From Flavobacterium rivuli WB 3.3-2 = DSM 21788 (GTDB lineage Bacteria; Bacteroidota; Bacteroidia; Flavobacteriales; Flavobacteriaceae): DNA of 64,000 nucleotides. A model generated the notes under the pieces. That model was not told the origin of the DNA. It searched no databases and worked only from the letters and a program-made list of their open reading frames with translations. Positions 1 through 7,681 of this stretch are shown one piece after another. A program made the position numbers and the translations under genes. Position 1 is the first letter of the stretch. Each line of letters starts with the position of its first letter. The stretch covers positions 310,001 through 374,000 of the forward strand of contig NZ_KB899969.1 of assembly GCF_000378485.1 (NCBI RefSeq), given 5' to 3'.

Positions 1-375
1 CAATATTTTAGTATCGGTTATAGAACCTTCAGATAATGCTCGTTCTTTAAAGTCCTTGCGCTTTATTTTTTTAATGGGCGCACCATTTTCGTCATATATA
101 TTTACCTCTATGGCTTTTATGGTGGTGGATTTATCAAAATATTCGCCATCATCCATATACTGTAGCCCCAGTTTATTGAGTACCGTAACGGCACGTACCG
201 TTTTTATAACCATCAATTTTCTCGACGTTATAATTATATCGGTCTGGTCCGTACGTATTACAGCATTGGTGTTTTCTGTAAGGTTTGCAGGTATGGTGGC
301 AACGCTATAATTTTCCTGTGCAAAAACGTTAAAAGGCAGTAGCGCGATGAAAAGAAGAGCAGTTCTTAAAATCAT
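1..375 (-). CDS. DUF3857 (transglutaminase-associated) secreted protein, 3' end cut by window edge
   Basis: The frame is open from an ATG at 375 down to base 1 (125 codons), so only the N-terminus is present. It starts with a signal peptide (MILRTALLFIALLPFNVFAQ, cleavage likely after the Ala-Gln). The following region (NLTENTNAVIRTDQTDIIIT, then a block ending in IYDENGAPIKKIKRKDF) resembles the DUF3857 domain that precedes transglutaminase domains in exported Bacteroidetes proteins. The catalytic domain, if present, lies outside the window. A TAnnTTTG promoter element lies 22 nt upstream. The family is assigned from recalled sequence pattern; the coding call itself is firm. Confidence 0.75.
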   Translation of the reverse strand, partial: MILRTALLFIALLPFNVFAQENYSVATIPANLTENTNAVIRTDQTDIIITSRKLMVIKTVRAVTVLNKLGLQYMDDGEYFDKSTTIKAIEVNIYDENGAPIKKIKRKDFKERALSEGSITDTKIL

Positions 376-396
376 GTTAATTTTTCTATTTTGGGT

Positions 397-404
397 CAAA
401 AATA
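397..404 (-). promoter_or_regulatory. -7 promoter element (TATTTTTG) of the DUF3857 gene
   Basis: Minus-strand TATTTTTG matches the Bacteroidetes -7 consensus TAnnTTTG and lies 22 nt before the ATG at 375. A TTGT about 17 nt further upstream could serve as the -33 element. It lies in the gap between dtd and this gene, so the gene can be transcribed independently. Confidence 0.5.
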
Positions 405-430
405 GAAGAATTTAATAAACTACAACGTTT

Positions 431-883
431 TTAATCTTTATTTTTTGTGTCAATAATAATAGTTACAGGACCATCATTTACAAGAGCCACTTTCATATCG
501 GCACCAAAGCGGCCTGTTTGTATTTTTTTTCCTGTTTCGTGTCCCATTTGTGTTATAAATGCTTCATAAAGAGGAATTGCAACTTCCGGGCGGGCAGCCT
601 TAATGTATGAAGGGCGGCTGCCTTTTTTAGTACTTGCATGTAGTGTAAACTGGCTAACTACAATAATATTGCCGCCGGTATCCTGAACCGATACATTCAT
701 AACGCCATCATGGTCATTAAAGATCCTGAGCTTAGCAATTTTTTGTGTAAGCCATAAAATATCATCTTGTGTATCGGCATCTTCTATACCTATAAGTATA
801 AGCAGGCCGGCTTGTATAGCTGCTACTTTATGGCCATCTATAGTTACAGATGCTTCGCTAACCCTTTGCAGTACGGCTTTCAT
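431..883 (-). CDS. dtd: D-aminoacyl-tRNA deacylase
   Basis: This 150-residue protein has the normal Dtd length. Dtd hydrolyses D-amino acids mischarged onto tRNA (and Gly-tRNA(Ala)) in the cytoplasm. Both family signatures are visible: SQFTLHA at residues 77-83 and NDGPVTI around 136-142, whose Gly-Pro forms the cross-subunit chirality-checking loop in the homodimer. The start ATG overlaps the rsgA stop codon by one base (TAATG), so translation is probably coupled to rsgA. Together they form a two-gene translation-quality and ribosome-assembly unit. Confidence 0.95.
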   Translation of the reverse strand: MKAVLQRVSEASVTIDGHKVAAIQAGLLILIGIEDADTQDDILWLTQKIAKLRIFNDHDGVMNVSVQDTGGNIIVVSQFTLHASTKKGSRPSYIKAARPEVAIPLYEAFITQMGHETGKKIQTGRFGADMKVALVNDGPVTIIIDTKNKD

Positions 884-1851
884 TATTCAGCATCATTGTT
901 TCTGCCGTCAGCATAAATATCGGTACGGTAATGTTCGTCTTCGCCATCCAGCATTTGCAGGTAACTGCGGTAGCGCGACCATGCTATTTCTTCATTTTCC
1001 AGGGCTTCTTTAACAGCACAATTGGGTTCGTCTTTATGCAGGCAGTTGTGGTATTTGCACTGGTCTTTTATGGCAAAAAACTCAGGGAAATAGTGGCCTA
1101 TCTCGGCTTTTTCCATATCTACCATACCAAAACCGCGAATACCGGGAGTGTCTATAATTTTTGCGCCAAAATCAAGGTCAAACATTTCGGCAAAAGTAGT
1201 GGTGTGCTGCCCCTGGCTGTGCTGTTCGGATATTTTTTTGGTCTTAAGGTTAAATTCCGGCTGAATGGTGTTTACCAGTGTGCTTTTGCCCACACCCGAA
1301 TGGCCGGAGAACATACTCACGTTATCCTTCATCTCTGCCATTAGCGCCTCAATCCCCTCGCGGGTTTCAGATGACACCTTCAAGCTTTTATAGCCTATTT
1401 TACTGTAAACGTGCTCAAGGTACATTTGCTCGTATTTCGTTTCTTCGGTATACGTGTCAATTTTATTAAAAACAAGAATAGCGGTTATGCCATAAGCCTC
1501 GGCAGTAACAAGAAAGCGGTCTATAAAACTGGTAGTTGTAGGCGGGTTGTTTATGGTGACCAATAGGAAAAGCTTGTCTATATTGCTCGCAATAATGTGC
1601 ATTTGCTTAGACAGGTTCACTGATTTTCGTACAATGTAATTTTCCCTCTCCTGTATGCCGGTAATAATACCGGTAACAGTATCGGTAGTTTCTTCAAGGT
1701 CAAAGTCTACTATGTCGCCCACGGCAACGGGGTTCGTGCTTTTAATGCCCTTCATGCGCAGCTTACCCTTTATACGGCATTCGTATGCAGTACCATCATC
1801 TGTTTTTACGGTATACCAGCTCCCCGTAGATTTATATACCAATCCTGTCAT
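883..1851 (-). CDS. rsgA: Ribosome small-subunit-dependent GTPase A (RsgA/YjeQ)
   Basis: This circularly permuted GTPase acts late in 30S ribosome maturation. The 322-residue sequence shows an N-terminal OB-fold (about 1-75), then G motifs in the permuted order typical of the family: NKID at 129-132 (G4), GHSGVGKST at 183-191 (P-loop, G1) and DTPG at 234-237 (G3). A C-terminal zinc knuckle follows, with Cys265, Cys270, His272 and Cys278. The start is supported by a -7 promoter box only 5 nt upstream. The stop overlaps the dtd start. Length and motif order are normal. Confidence 0.97.
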   Translation of the reverse strand: MTGLVYKSTGSWYTVKTDDGTAYECRIKGKLRMKGIKSTNPVAVGDIVDFDLEETTDTVTGIITGIQERENYIVRKSVNLSKQMHIIASNIDKLFLLVTINNPPTTTSFIDRFLVTAEAYGITAILVFNKIDTYTEETKYEQMYLEHVYSKIGYKSLKVSSETREGIEALMAEMKDNVSMFSGHSGVGKSTLVNTIQPEFNLKTKKISEQHSQGQHTTTFAEMFDLDFGAKIIDTPGIRGFGMVDMEKAEIGHYFPEFFAIKDQCKYHNCLHKDEPNCAVKEALENEEIAWSRYRSYLQMLDGEDEHYRTDIYADGRNNDAE

Positions 1852-1855
1852 ACTG

Positions 1856-1863
1856 CAAAGATA
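1856..1863 (-). promoter_or_regulatory. -7 element (TATCTTTG) abutting the rsgA start
   Basis: Minus-strand TATCTTTG matches TAnnTTTG exactly, and its G lies 5 nt from the A of the rsgA ATG. A Bacteroidetes -7 box normally places transcription initiation about 4-7 nt downstream, so the predicted transcript would begin at or next to the start codon. No clear -33 TTTG is visible. Confidence 0.5.
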
Positions 1864-1947
1864 ATAATATAGATACAGCCTTATTGCTAAATAATTTTAA
1901 AAAAATAAAGGCTACCGTTGCGGGTAATCTTTATTGTAAAGAAAATA

Positions 1948-3033
1948 TTATTTTTGGTTTATCACCTTTTCCTGATGCGTAATACTCTCCTGGTGAATGG
2001 CCTTAAAAATATCTACAATAAAATCTTCGGTAAGACCTTTCTCTGCGCCTTGTGCCGTCATTTTATCAAGTATCTCGTTCCAGCGTTTGTTTTGTAAAAC
2101 GGCAACATTAAATTCTTTTTTTACAGCTCCTATATGGCCGGCTACAGCCATACGCTTGCCCAGTATCTCTATTATTTTGTTGTCATAATCATCAATACTT
2201 ACACGCAATGCCGCCATTTTACTGTCATAATCAGCACCCTGCCCGGTTTCTTTACGCACTTTAAGGTCTTCAAAAATTTGCTTAAGGCGGGTAGGGGTAA
2301 CCTGCTGTGCAGCATCGCTCCATGCATTATCAGGGTCGGTGTGGGTTTCTATAATAAGTCCGTCGTAGTTAAGGTCGAGTGCCTGCTGAGACACCTCCTG
2401 AATCATGTCCCTGCGGCCGGTAATATGGCTCGGGTCGATGATAAGCGGCAAATCAGGGAATTTATTTTGCAGCTCAATAGCCAGTTGCCATTCCGGGATG
2501 TTCCTGTACTTTGTTTTTTCGTACGTAGAAAACCCACGGTGTATAACGCCAATCTTTGTAATGCCTGCATTGTACAAACGCTCTACACCCCCCAGCCATA
2601 AAGCCAAATCAGGGTTTACCGGGTTTTTAACCAGTACAATTTTATCTGTTCCCTGCAGGGCATCGGCAATTTCCTGAACTGCAAAAGGGTTAACCGTAGT
2701 GCGCGCACCTATCCACAATACATCTATATCATGCTCTAAAGCCAGTTTTACATGGGTAGCATTTGCCACCTCTGTAGCCATAAGCAGGCCTGTTTCTGCT
2801 TTTGCTTTTTGCAGCCATTTAAGGCCAATGGCGCCTACACCCTCAAACCCTCCCGGGCGGGTGCGGGGCTTCCAGATGCCTGCGCGGTATATGCTTACAT
2901 CGCTGTCTTTAAGTTCGTGTGCAATTTTTAATACCTGCTCTTCGGTTTCGGCGCTGCATGGCCCGGCAATTACAAGAGGGTGTTCCAGTTTGAAATCGTC
3001 TAACCATGTGCGTAGTGCGGTGCTATTTTCCAT
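1948..3033 (-). CDS. Bifunctional 3-deoxy-7-phosphoheptulonate synthase / chorismate mutase type II
   Basis: This 361-residue fusion catalyses the first step of the shikimate pathway and the chorismate-to-prephenate branch step. The KDO8P/DAHP-synthase-like domain occupies about 1-260, with VIAGPCSAET at 21-30 and YRAGIWKPRTRPGGFEG from residue 49. The C-terminal chorismate mutase helical domain spans about 267-355 (LRVSIDDYDNKIIEILGKRM). The domain order DAHPS-CM is usual in Bacteroidetes. It is the last gene of the Phe/Tyr operon, separated from tyrA by an 87-nt repeat-like spacer. It supplies prephenate to PheA and TyrA encoded upstream and would be covered by the same attenuator if the operon is read through. 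Confidence 0.95.
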   Translation of the reverse strand: MENSTALRTWLDDFKLEHPLVIAGPCSAETEEQVLKIAHELKDSDVSIYRAGIWKPRTRPGGFEGVGAIGLKWLQKAKAETGLLMATEVANATHVKLALEHDIDVLWIGARTTVNPFAVQEIADALQGTDKIVLVKNPVNPDLALWLGGVERLYNAGITKIGVIHRGFSTYEKTKYRNIPEWQLAIELQNKFPDLPLIIDPSHITGRRDMIQEVSQQALDLNYDGLIIETHTDPDNAWSDAAQQVTPTRLKQIFEDLKVRKETGQGADYDSKMAALRVSIDDYDNKIIEILGKRMAVAGHIGAVKKEFNVAVLQNKRWNEILDKMTAQGAEKGLTEDFIVDIFKAIHQESITHQEKVINQK

Positions 3034-3050
3034 AATGCTTTATTTTTATA

Positions 3051-3118
3051 TCTTTTATCTAATGTCTATTATCTATCATCTAACGTCTTCTGTCTAACGT
3101 CTATCATCTTTTTGTCTG
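3051..3118. repeat. Short degenerate TCTA-rich intergenic repeat
   Basis: The tyrA to DAHPS/CM spacer is built from iterations of ATCTAACGTC/ATCTATTATC-like units (for example TCTATTATCTATCATCTAAC). A closely similar run sits at about 23498-23536, upstream of dgt. Both lie in intergenic DNA. No ORF or hairpin explains it. Confidence 0.5.
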
Positions 3119-3120
3119 TC

Positions 3121-3969
3121 TTAACTTATCCCGTTCAGTATATTCTTTATCCTGTTGGTATTTTCCATTTCATCAAACATGCCGTTGTAATCTTCATTAT
3201 CCAGCAATTGCTGAAAGTTTTGTAAATTAGCAATATACTGCTGCAATGCCTGGCTTACGTTTGTTTTGTTTTCTTTAAATATTGATGCCCATGTGGTGGG
3301 CGAACTCTTGGCAAGGCGCACCGTACTGGCAAAACCGCTGCCTGCCATATCAAAAATGTCGCGCTCGTCTTTCTCTTTTTCTATAACTGTTTTGCCCAGC
3401 ATGAACGAACTAATGTGCGACAGGTGCGATACATAAGCAATATGCGTATCGTGCGAAATTGGATCCATGTAACGTATCCTCATGCCTATGGCGTTAAACA
3501 ATGCCAGTGCTTTTTCCTGTAGCTTAAAGGCTGTTTTTTCTACCTCGCAAATAATGTTGGTCTTGCCGTTAAACAATCCCGTTATCGCTGCCGATGGCCC
3601 CGAAAACTCTGTTCCTGCAATGGGGTGCATGGCAATAAAATTCCTGCGGTTAGGGTGGTTTTCTACCGCTTTGCAAATGGCTGCCTTTGTAGAGCCTGCA
3701 TCAAAAACTATGGTATGTTCGCTTATGTTATCCAGTATTTGTGGCAGCAATTGCGCAATATAATTAACCGGTACAGCAACAATTACCCAGTCGGCATGTA
3801 TAAGGTCTTCTATTACAGCAGCCTTGCTAATTATACCAAGCGAGGTCGCTTCCTCAACATGCTGTGCATTGGCATCAATACCAAAAATATCTGCTTCAGG
3901 GAATTCCCTTTTAACGTCCAGCGCAAGCGAACCTCCTATTAAGCCTAAGCCTATTACGTATACTTTCAT
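3121..3969 (-). CDS. tyrA: Prephenate dehydrogenase
   Basis: It converts prephenate to 4-hydroxyphenylpyruvate with NAD(P), the committed step to tyrosine. The 282-residue protein begins with a Rossmann nucleotide-binding motif (MKVYVIGLGLIGGS, Gly7-x-Gly9-x-x-Gly12). The catalytic region contains HPIAGTEFSGP, with the His-Pro motif conserved in TyrA enzymes. No ACT domain is present, so feedback by Tyr through an ACT domain is not expected. The ATG overlaps the aminotransferase stop by one base (TAATG), indicating translational coupling within the pheA operon. Confidence 0.95.
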   Translation of the reverse strand: MKVYVIGLGLIGGSLALDVKREFPEADIFGIDANAQHVEEATSLGIISKAAVIEDLIHADWVIVAVPVNYIAQLLPQILDNISEHTIVFDAGSTKAAICKAVENHPNRRNFIAMHPIAGTEFSGPSAAITGLFNGKTNIICEVEKTAFKLQEKALALFNAIGMRIRYMDPISHDTHIAYVSHLSHISSFMLGKTVIEKEKDERDIFDMAGSGFASTVRLAKSSPTTWASIFKENKTNVSQALQQYIANLQNFQQLLDNEDYNGMFDEMENTNRIKNILNGIS

Positions 3970-5162
3970 TAGTCGTTAATTTCAGGTTTAAAGTTTAAAG
4001 TTTCAGGTTCTGAAACCGCAAACCTTGCGATAGCCTGAGAAATTATATTTTCATCGGCACACAGTGAAAAGCGTACGTAACATTCTCCCGCGCTTCCAAA
4101 AACCGTTCCCGGTGTAAGGAAAATGTGCTTGTCATACAATATGCTGTCTACATATTTTTCGGCATCTTCTATACCTTCCGGTAGTTTTGCCCATACAAAA
4201 AGCCCTGCCGTATTACGGTCGTACGTGCAGCCAAGCAAATCGGCCAGTTTAAAAATAAGGTCGCGCCTTTTGGTATACACAGCGTTAAGCGATGCAAACC
4301 AGTCCGGCCCGCTTTGCAAGGCAGCAATGGCACCCTTTTGTATGCCGTAAAACATACCGCTGTCCATATTGCTTTTTACTTTTAGTACTGCATCTATCAA
4401 CGTTGCACTACCGCTTACCATACCTACGCGCCATCCGGCCATATTAAAGGTCTTGCTAAGCGAGTTCAGTTCTAACGCTACATCTTTTGCACCGTCTGTC
4501 TGGAAAACAGATAACTGCTCATCATTAAGCACAAAGCTGTACGGGTTGTCATTTACCAATAGTATGTTGTGTTTTGTAGCAAATGCCACTAACTTTGTAA
4601 ACATTGCCCTGCTGCCTTTAGCACCTGTAGGCATGTGCGGATAGTTAACCCACATTATTTTTACCGATGATAAATCTAATGCTTCCAAAGCCTCAAAATC
4701 AGGTTCCCAGTTGTTGTCGGCAGATAAGTTATAGAAAATCGGTTCTGCACCCACCAGTTTTGTGGCCGATGTATACGTTGGGTAACCCGGGTTAGGTATC
4801 AGCACCTTATCGCCTTCGTTTAAAAAAGCCATAGATATGTGCATAATCCCTTCTTTACTTCCCATTAGTGGCAATATTTCGTTTGCCGGGTTAATGCTTA
4901 CGCCAAAGTGCGTGCTGTAAAACGCTGCGATAGCTTCGCGCAGTTCCGGCAATCCCTGATAACTTTGATACTCGTGGGCTTTAGCATCGTGCAGGGATGC
5001 ACTTATGGCATTTATCACTGCTTCAGATGGTGGCATATCGGGGCTGCCGATACCCATATTGATTACCTTTTTGCCATCGGCTACCATTTGGCGTACTTCC
5101 CTTAGTTTTGCCGAAAAGTAGTATTCTTTTACTTCTTCAAGCCTTTGTGCGGGTGCTATCAT
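3969..5162 (-). CDS. Class I/II PLP-dependent aminotransferase (probable aromatic amino acid transaminase)
   Basis: This 397-residue fold-type I aminotransferase carries the PLP lysine in SLSKTFNMAGWRVG (Lys237), Asp205 and Tyr208 in NDNPYSF, and the dimer motif GSPDMPPS near 39-46. The usual N-Y-P-N-N-P-T-G is NYPHMPTG here. Its place between pheA and tyrA points to the final transamination of phenylpyruvate and 4-hydroxyphenylpyruvate, or to prephenate transamination; the family alone does not fix the substrate. It overlaps pheA by 4 nt (ATGA) and tyrA by 1 nt, so all three are translationally coupled. Confidence 0.9.
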   Translation of the reverse strand: MIAPAQRLEEVKEYYFSAKLREVRQMVADGKKVINMGIGSPDMPPSEAVINAISASLHDAKAHEYQSYQGLPELREAIAAFYSTHFGVSINPANEILPLMGSKEGIMHISMAFLNEGDKVLIPNPGYPTYTSATKLVGAEPIFYNLSADNNWEPDFEALEALDLSSVKIMWVNYPHMPTGAKGSRAMFTKLVAFATKHNILLVNDNPYSFVLNDEQLSVFQTDGAKDVALELNSLSKTFNMAGWRVGMVSGSATLIDAVLKVKSNMDSGMFYGIQKGAIAALQSGPDWFASLNAVYTKRRDLIFKLADLLGCTYDRNTAGLFVWAKLPEGIEDAEKYVDSILYDKHIFLTPGTVFGSAGECYVRFSLCADENIISQAIARFAVSEPETLNFKPEIND

Positions 5163-5986
5163 GCGTTTCCTTTTTTATATTCGCCCAGTACTTTAAAGTG
5201 GGTGGTCATTAGTTCTATTATTGCTTTTGCCTTTTCGTAGTGCTTGTATTTCTCGAAAGTTACATCTACAAAAAATGAGTATTTAAAAGGCGTTTCGGCA
5301 ATGGGCATGCTTTGTATCTTGGTAAGGTTAAGCTTGCAGTTGTTCATTACATTAAGCAATGTTGCCAGGCTGCCTGGAGTATCGTCAAGCTCAAATTTTA
5401 TCGATGCCTTATTGATCTCCTCTTTTGGTATTGCCTTGTTTACCGTTTTAAGGATAACAAAGCGCGTTTGGTTATTCTTAATATTATGTATGCCCGCTGC
5501 CAGTATGGGCAAGCCAAACATCTCTGCGGCAATGGGGCTTCCCACGGCGCCCATGCCTTTTATTTTGTTGTTGTGTATGCGTTGGGCAGTTTCGGCGGTA
5601 TCTACACTTTCCACCAGTTTTATGTGCGGGTAGCGTGCAAAGAAATCGCTGCATTGCAACAATGCCATAGGGTGGGAGTGCACCTCTGTAATATCTTCTA
5701 CGGTTTGCCCCTCCAGCGCCATAAGGTTCATGTGGATGTTAAGGTAATGCTCGCCTATAATGTGCAGGTTGTTGTGGTCTATAAGCGCATAGTTAGGAAT
5801 TATGGACCCGGCAATAGAATTTTCGAGTGCCATAATGCCAAGCCCGGTGCGGCTTTGTAATAGGCTTTGTACGAGGATGGGGAACGACATGCATTCTTCC
5901 AGGATGGTATCTGTGCCAAAATACTCGCCTGCCACCTGATGGTGAAAAGACCCTTTTATACCTTGTATAGCAATTTTTGTTTCCAT
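5159..5986 (-). CDS. pheA: Prephenate dehydratase
   Basis: It makes phenylpyruvate from prephenate. The 275 residues comprise a periplasmic-binding-like catalytic region (about 1-180), with the catalytic Thr-Arg-Phe at 174-176 (NQTRFVIL) and HSHPMALLQC at 103-112, then a regulatory ACT domain (about 194-268). The ACT-domain E-S-R-P motif that contacts phenylalanine in characterised enzymes is IQSMPI here (224-229), so Phe inhibition may differ. It is the first gene of the operon. Its start lies 11 nt below a T-tract that follows an 8-bp hairpin, consistent with attenuation control. Confidence 0.95.
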   Translation of the reverse strand: METKIAIQGIKGSFHHQVAGEYFGTDTILEECMSFPILVQSLLQSRTGLGIMALENSIAGSIIPNYALIDHNNLHIIGEHYLNIHMNLMALEGQTVEDITEVHSHPMALLQCSDFFARYPHIKLVESVDTAETAQRIHNNKIKGMGAVGSPIAAEMFGLPILAAGIHNIKNNQTRFVILKTVNKAIPKEEINKASIKFELDDTPGSLATLLNVMNNCKLNLTKIQSMPIAETPFKYSFFVDVTFEKYKHYEKAKAIIELMTTHFKVLGEYKKGNA

Positions 5987-5997
5987 AAATTTTGAGC

Positions 5998-6030
5998 AAA
6001 AAAAAATCCCGACTTACATCGGGATTATAT
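5998..6030 (-). terminator. Attenuator terminator and antiterminator arm upstream of pheA
   Basis: On the minus strand an 8-bp hairpin (AATCCCGA, 6-nt loop, TCGGGATT; 6005-6012 with 6019-6026) is followed by nine T residues (5998-6006), a classic intrinsic terminator placed just before the pheA ATG. A terminator in front of a gene implies attenuation. An alternative pairing exists: minus-strand GGGGTTGTAT (6068-6077), inside the leader peptide ORF, can pair over 10 bp (two G-U pairs) with ATATAATCCC (6021-6030), which includes the 5' arm of the terminator. Confidence 0.85.
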
Positions 6031-6057
6031 CTATTGTTTTATTTTCTTTTTAAGTTC

Positions 6058-6132
6058 TTATACAACAATACAACCCCTGTCCTCATTCCAGAAGAAATAA
6101 AAATAGGTGTTAAAAAATATTGTCGTGTTCAT
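6058..6132 (-). CDS. Phe/Tyr operon leader peptide (24 residues)
   Basis: A 24-codon ORF begins MNTTIFFNTYFYFFW and ends NEDRGCIVV. Codons 6-15 are Phe-Phe-Asn-Thr-Tyr-Phe-Tyr-Phe-Phe-Trp, eight aromatic residues in ten. It lies downstream of a good promoter and 31 nt upstream of the attenuator hairpin that precedes pheA. A ribosome stalled for charged tRNA(Phe) or tRNA(Tyr) at codons 6-14 would leave codons 18-22 free to pair with the terminator's 5' arm and allow readthrough; a ribosome reaching the stop would mask that segment and let the terminator form. The mechanism is inferred from position, codon content and complementarity. Confidence 0.85.
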   Translation of the reverse strand: MNTTIFFNTYFYFFWNEDRGCIVV

Positions 6133-6153
6133 TACTGCGTAATTGTTATTTGG

Positions 6154-6184
6154 CTAATGTAGTAATTATTTTAATGCAGCCAAA
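6154..6184 (-). promoter_or_regulatory. Promoter of the Phe/Tyr operon leader
   Basis: On the minus strand, TTTG (6181-6184) is followed after exactly 19 nt by TACATTAG (6154-6161), close to the Bacteroidetes TTTG-N19-TAnnTTTG consensus with one weak position in the -7 box. Predicted initiation near 6148 would place the leader peptide ATG about 15 nt into the transcript. Confidence 0.6.
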
Positions 6185-6293
6185 TAAATTTTGATTTTTT
6201 TGTTTAATGTTGTTTTATACTTCGATGTAGTAGAAATCCGCTCTTTAATTATTAAAGATTACCCGCTGCGCTTCGGTCCGAAATTAAAAAACC

Positions 6294-6325
6294 GCGACTG
6301 AAAACTGTGACTGCGACTGAAAACT
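6294..6325. repeat. GCGACTGAAAACT direct repeat pair
   Basis: The 13-mer GCGACTGAAAACT occurs twice with a 19-nt period, just downstream of the minus-strand VOC gene. The same word reappears at 10939-10951 in the fabH/TonB receptor gap. It appears to be a dispersed intergenic repeat of this genome. The gap 6185-6328 otherwise shows nothing recognisable. Confidence 0.5.
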
Positions 6326-6328
6326 ATA

Positions 6329-6709
6329 TTACAATTCCTCTAAAACCGATAATATATTACCTGCAGGGTCTTTAAACCATGCTATAACCGGGCCGCCACC
6401 GCGAAAAATATCGTCGTCGTCGGTTTTAAAATCCGGCAGGTCGTAGCTTTCAAAGGTTACTCCTTTGCTTTTTAGTTCGGCTACAGCTTCCTCTACATCT
6501 GGCACCGGGAAGTTAAGTACCGTAAAGGTTGCAGGCTCATGGTTAGGCTTTGGGTAAATAATAAGAGGTGTGCTACCTGCAATATGCAGTTCTAAGATAC
6601 CTTCCATGCCCTCTTTTACAGTAAGGCCTAAAATATCACGATAAAACGTTGTGGCTTCGCCAATATCGTTGGCAGAATAGCCACTAAATGCTTTTACATC
6701 TTTAAACAT
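6329..6709 (-). CDS. VOC family protein (glyoxalase/bleomycin-resistance fold)
   Basis: About 126 residues from the chosen start [17 protein letters not shown]. The first half has the beta-alpha-beta pattern of the vicinal oxygen chelate superfamily ([15 protein letters not shown]) and the C-terminus has [16 protein letters not shown], with the metal-ligand-type glutamate near the end. The substrate is unknown. An upstream in-frame ATG at 6754 would overlap the neighbouring stop as TAATG and add 15 residues ([15 protein letters not shown]) that do not look like domain sequence. I prefer 6709 but cannot exclude 6754. It is the last gene of a four-gene minus-strand cluster of VOC and SRPBCC proteins. 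Confidence 0.8.
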   Translation of the reverse strand: MFKDVKAFSGYSANDIGEATTFYRDILGLTVKEGMEGILELHIAGSTPLIIYPKPNHEPATFTVLNFPVPDVEEAVAELKSKGVTFESYDLPDFKTDDDDIFRGGGPVIAWFKDPAGNILSVLEEL

Positions 6710-6753
6710 TGTAGTAGTTTTAGGTTTAACTTTTATGTTACAAAACAGGAACA

Positions 6754-7185
6754 TTACGCAGGGTTAGCATATTTTTCGCTGTAGCTTATCATCCATTGTA
6801 TATCAAATTTATCGGTGAGCATACCGTAGTAGTCACCCCAAAACATATCGTTCATGGGCATGGTTGCTTTGCCGCCATCAGCAAGCGCGTTGTACACACG
6901 GTTGGCCTCCTCGCGGCTGTCTACACTTACAGACAATGAAACCGAACTGCCAAATGTTACCTGCTCCATACTTTTAGGCACATCTGTACCCATAATTACA
7001 TTGCTGCCTATGGGCAGGGCTATATGCATAATATGGTTCTGCTCTACCTCGGGCATGTTTTCGCAGCCGGGCGTATCTTTAAAGCGCATTACCATGGCAA
7101 ACTCTCCACCAAAAACCGACTTATAAAAATTGAACGCTTCTTCGGTAGTGCCATTAAAATTTAAATAGGGGTTTACTAAGGTCAT
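6754..7185 (-). CDS. VOC family protein, PhnB/3-demethylubiquinone methyltransferase-like
   Basis: The 143 residues match the PhnB-like VOC subfamily: [25 protein letters not shown] at the N-terminus, [16 protein letters not shown] centrally, and [20 protein letters not shown] at the C-terminus, a near-diagnostic ending for this subfamily. Proteins of this type are often called 3-demethylubiquinone-9 3-methyltransferases, but they lack methyltransferase motifs and their reaction is unknown. It sits between an AHSA1-type gene and a second VOC gene, probably in one transcript. Confidence 0.88.
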   Translation of the reverse strand: MTLVNPYLNFNGTTEEAFNFYKSVFGGEFAMVMRFKDTPGCENMPEVEQNHIMHIALPIGSNVIMGTDVPKSMEQVTFGSSVSLSVSVDSREEANRVYNALADGGKATMPMNDMFWGDYYGMLTDKFDIQWMISYSEKYANPA

Positions 7186-7211
7186 AATTATAGGTTTTTG
7201 TTTGTTCGTAA

Positions 7212-7676
7212 TTATTGCTTTTGCATTGTAAACAATTCCTGTTCGAGCCGGTCAAGGTTCTCCTCATTTTTTTCGAGGCAAAAATCTTTCAGCTTTGCGC
7301 AGGCAGTGGCTGTTTTAAACACCTGCTGAAAAGTTATCTCCGTTTTTAAAGGTGATATTTCGGTTAATGATAGTACTACCTGAAACTCCGGTGGCGAAAC
7401 ATGGTTGAATATAATGAGGCTGGGCTCTTCTATTTTTAAAAAGATACATTCGTTATCGTAGTTGCTTTTATCGGGGCCGTACATTACAAAACTCCAGCGC
7501 CCGCCGGGCTTAAAATCGAATTCATTAAAGGTATTGGTAAAGCCTTTTGGGCCCCACCATCTCGCAAGGTGTGCGGGGTTTGTAATGGCTTTGTATAAGG
7601 TATGTATGTTTGCTTCAACTTCCCTGTAGTTTTCTATAACATGATCAGGATTAGTTGGTAATATTATATTCTCCAT
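7212..7676 (-). CDS. SRPBCC domain protein (AHSA1-like)
   Basis: This 154-residue START/Bet v1-fold protein of the activator-of-Hsp90 (AHSA1) type has the family core LYKAITNPAHLARWWGPKGF, KPGGRWSFVMYGPD and a C-terminal amphipathic helix. Such proteins bind hydrophobic ligands; no specific function can be assigned. It lies 5 nt downstream of another SRPBCC gene and 26 nt upstream of the VOC gene, so cotranscription is likely. Confidence 0.85.
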   Translation of the reverse strand: MENIILPTNPDHVIENYREVEANIHTLYKAITNPAHLARWWGPKGFTNTFNEFDFKPGGRWSFVMYGPDKSNYDNECIFLKIEEPSLIIFNHVSPPEFQVVLSLTEISPLKTEITFQQVFKTATACAKLKDFCLEKNEENLDRLEQELFTMQKQ

Positions 7677-7681
7677 AGGTC

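Noticed and set aside
931..1344. Large open frame on the plus strand inside rsgA
   Set aside because: It is the antisense of a strongly conserved GTPase gene, has no family resemblance and no promoter of its own. Similar antisense shadows throughout the window (for example in dxs, nrdA, PBP1A) were ignored for the same reason.
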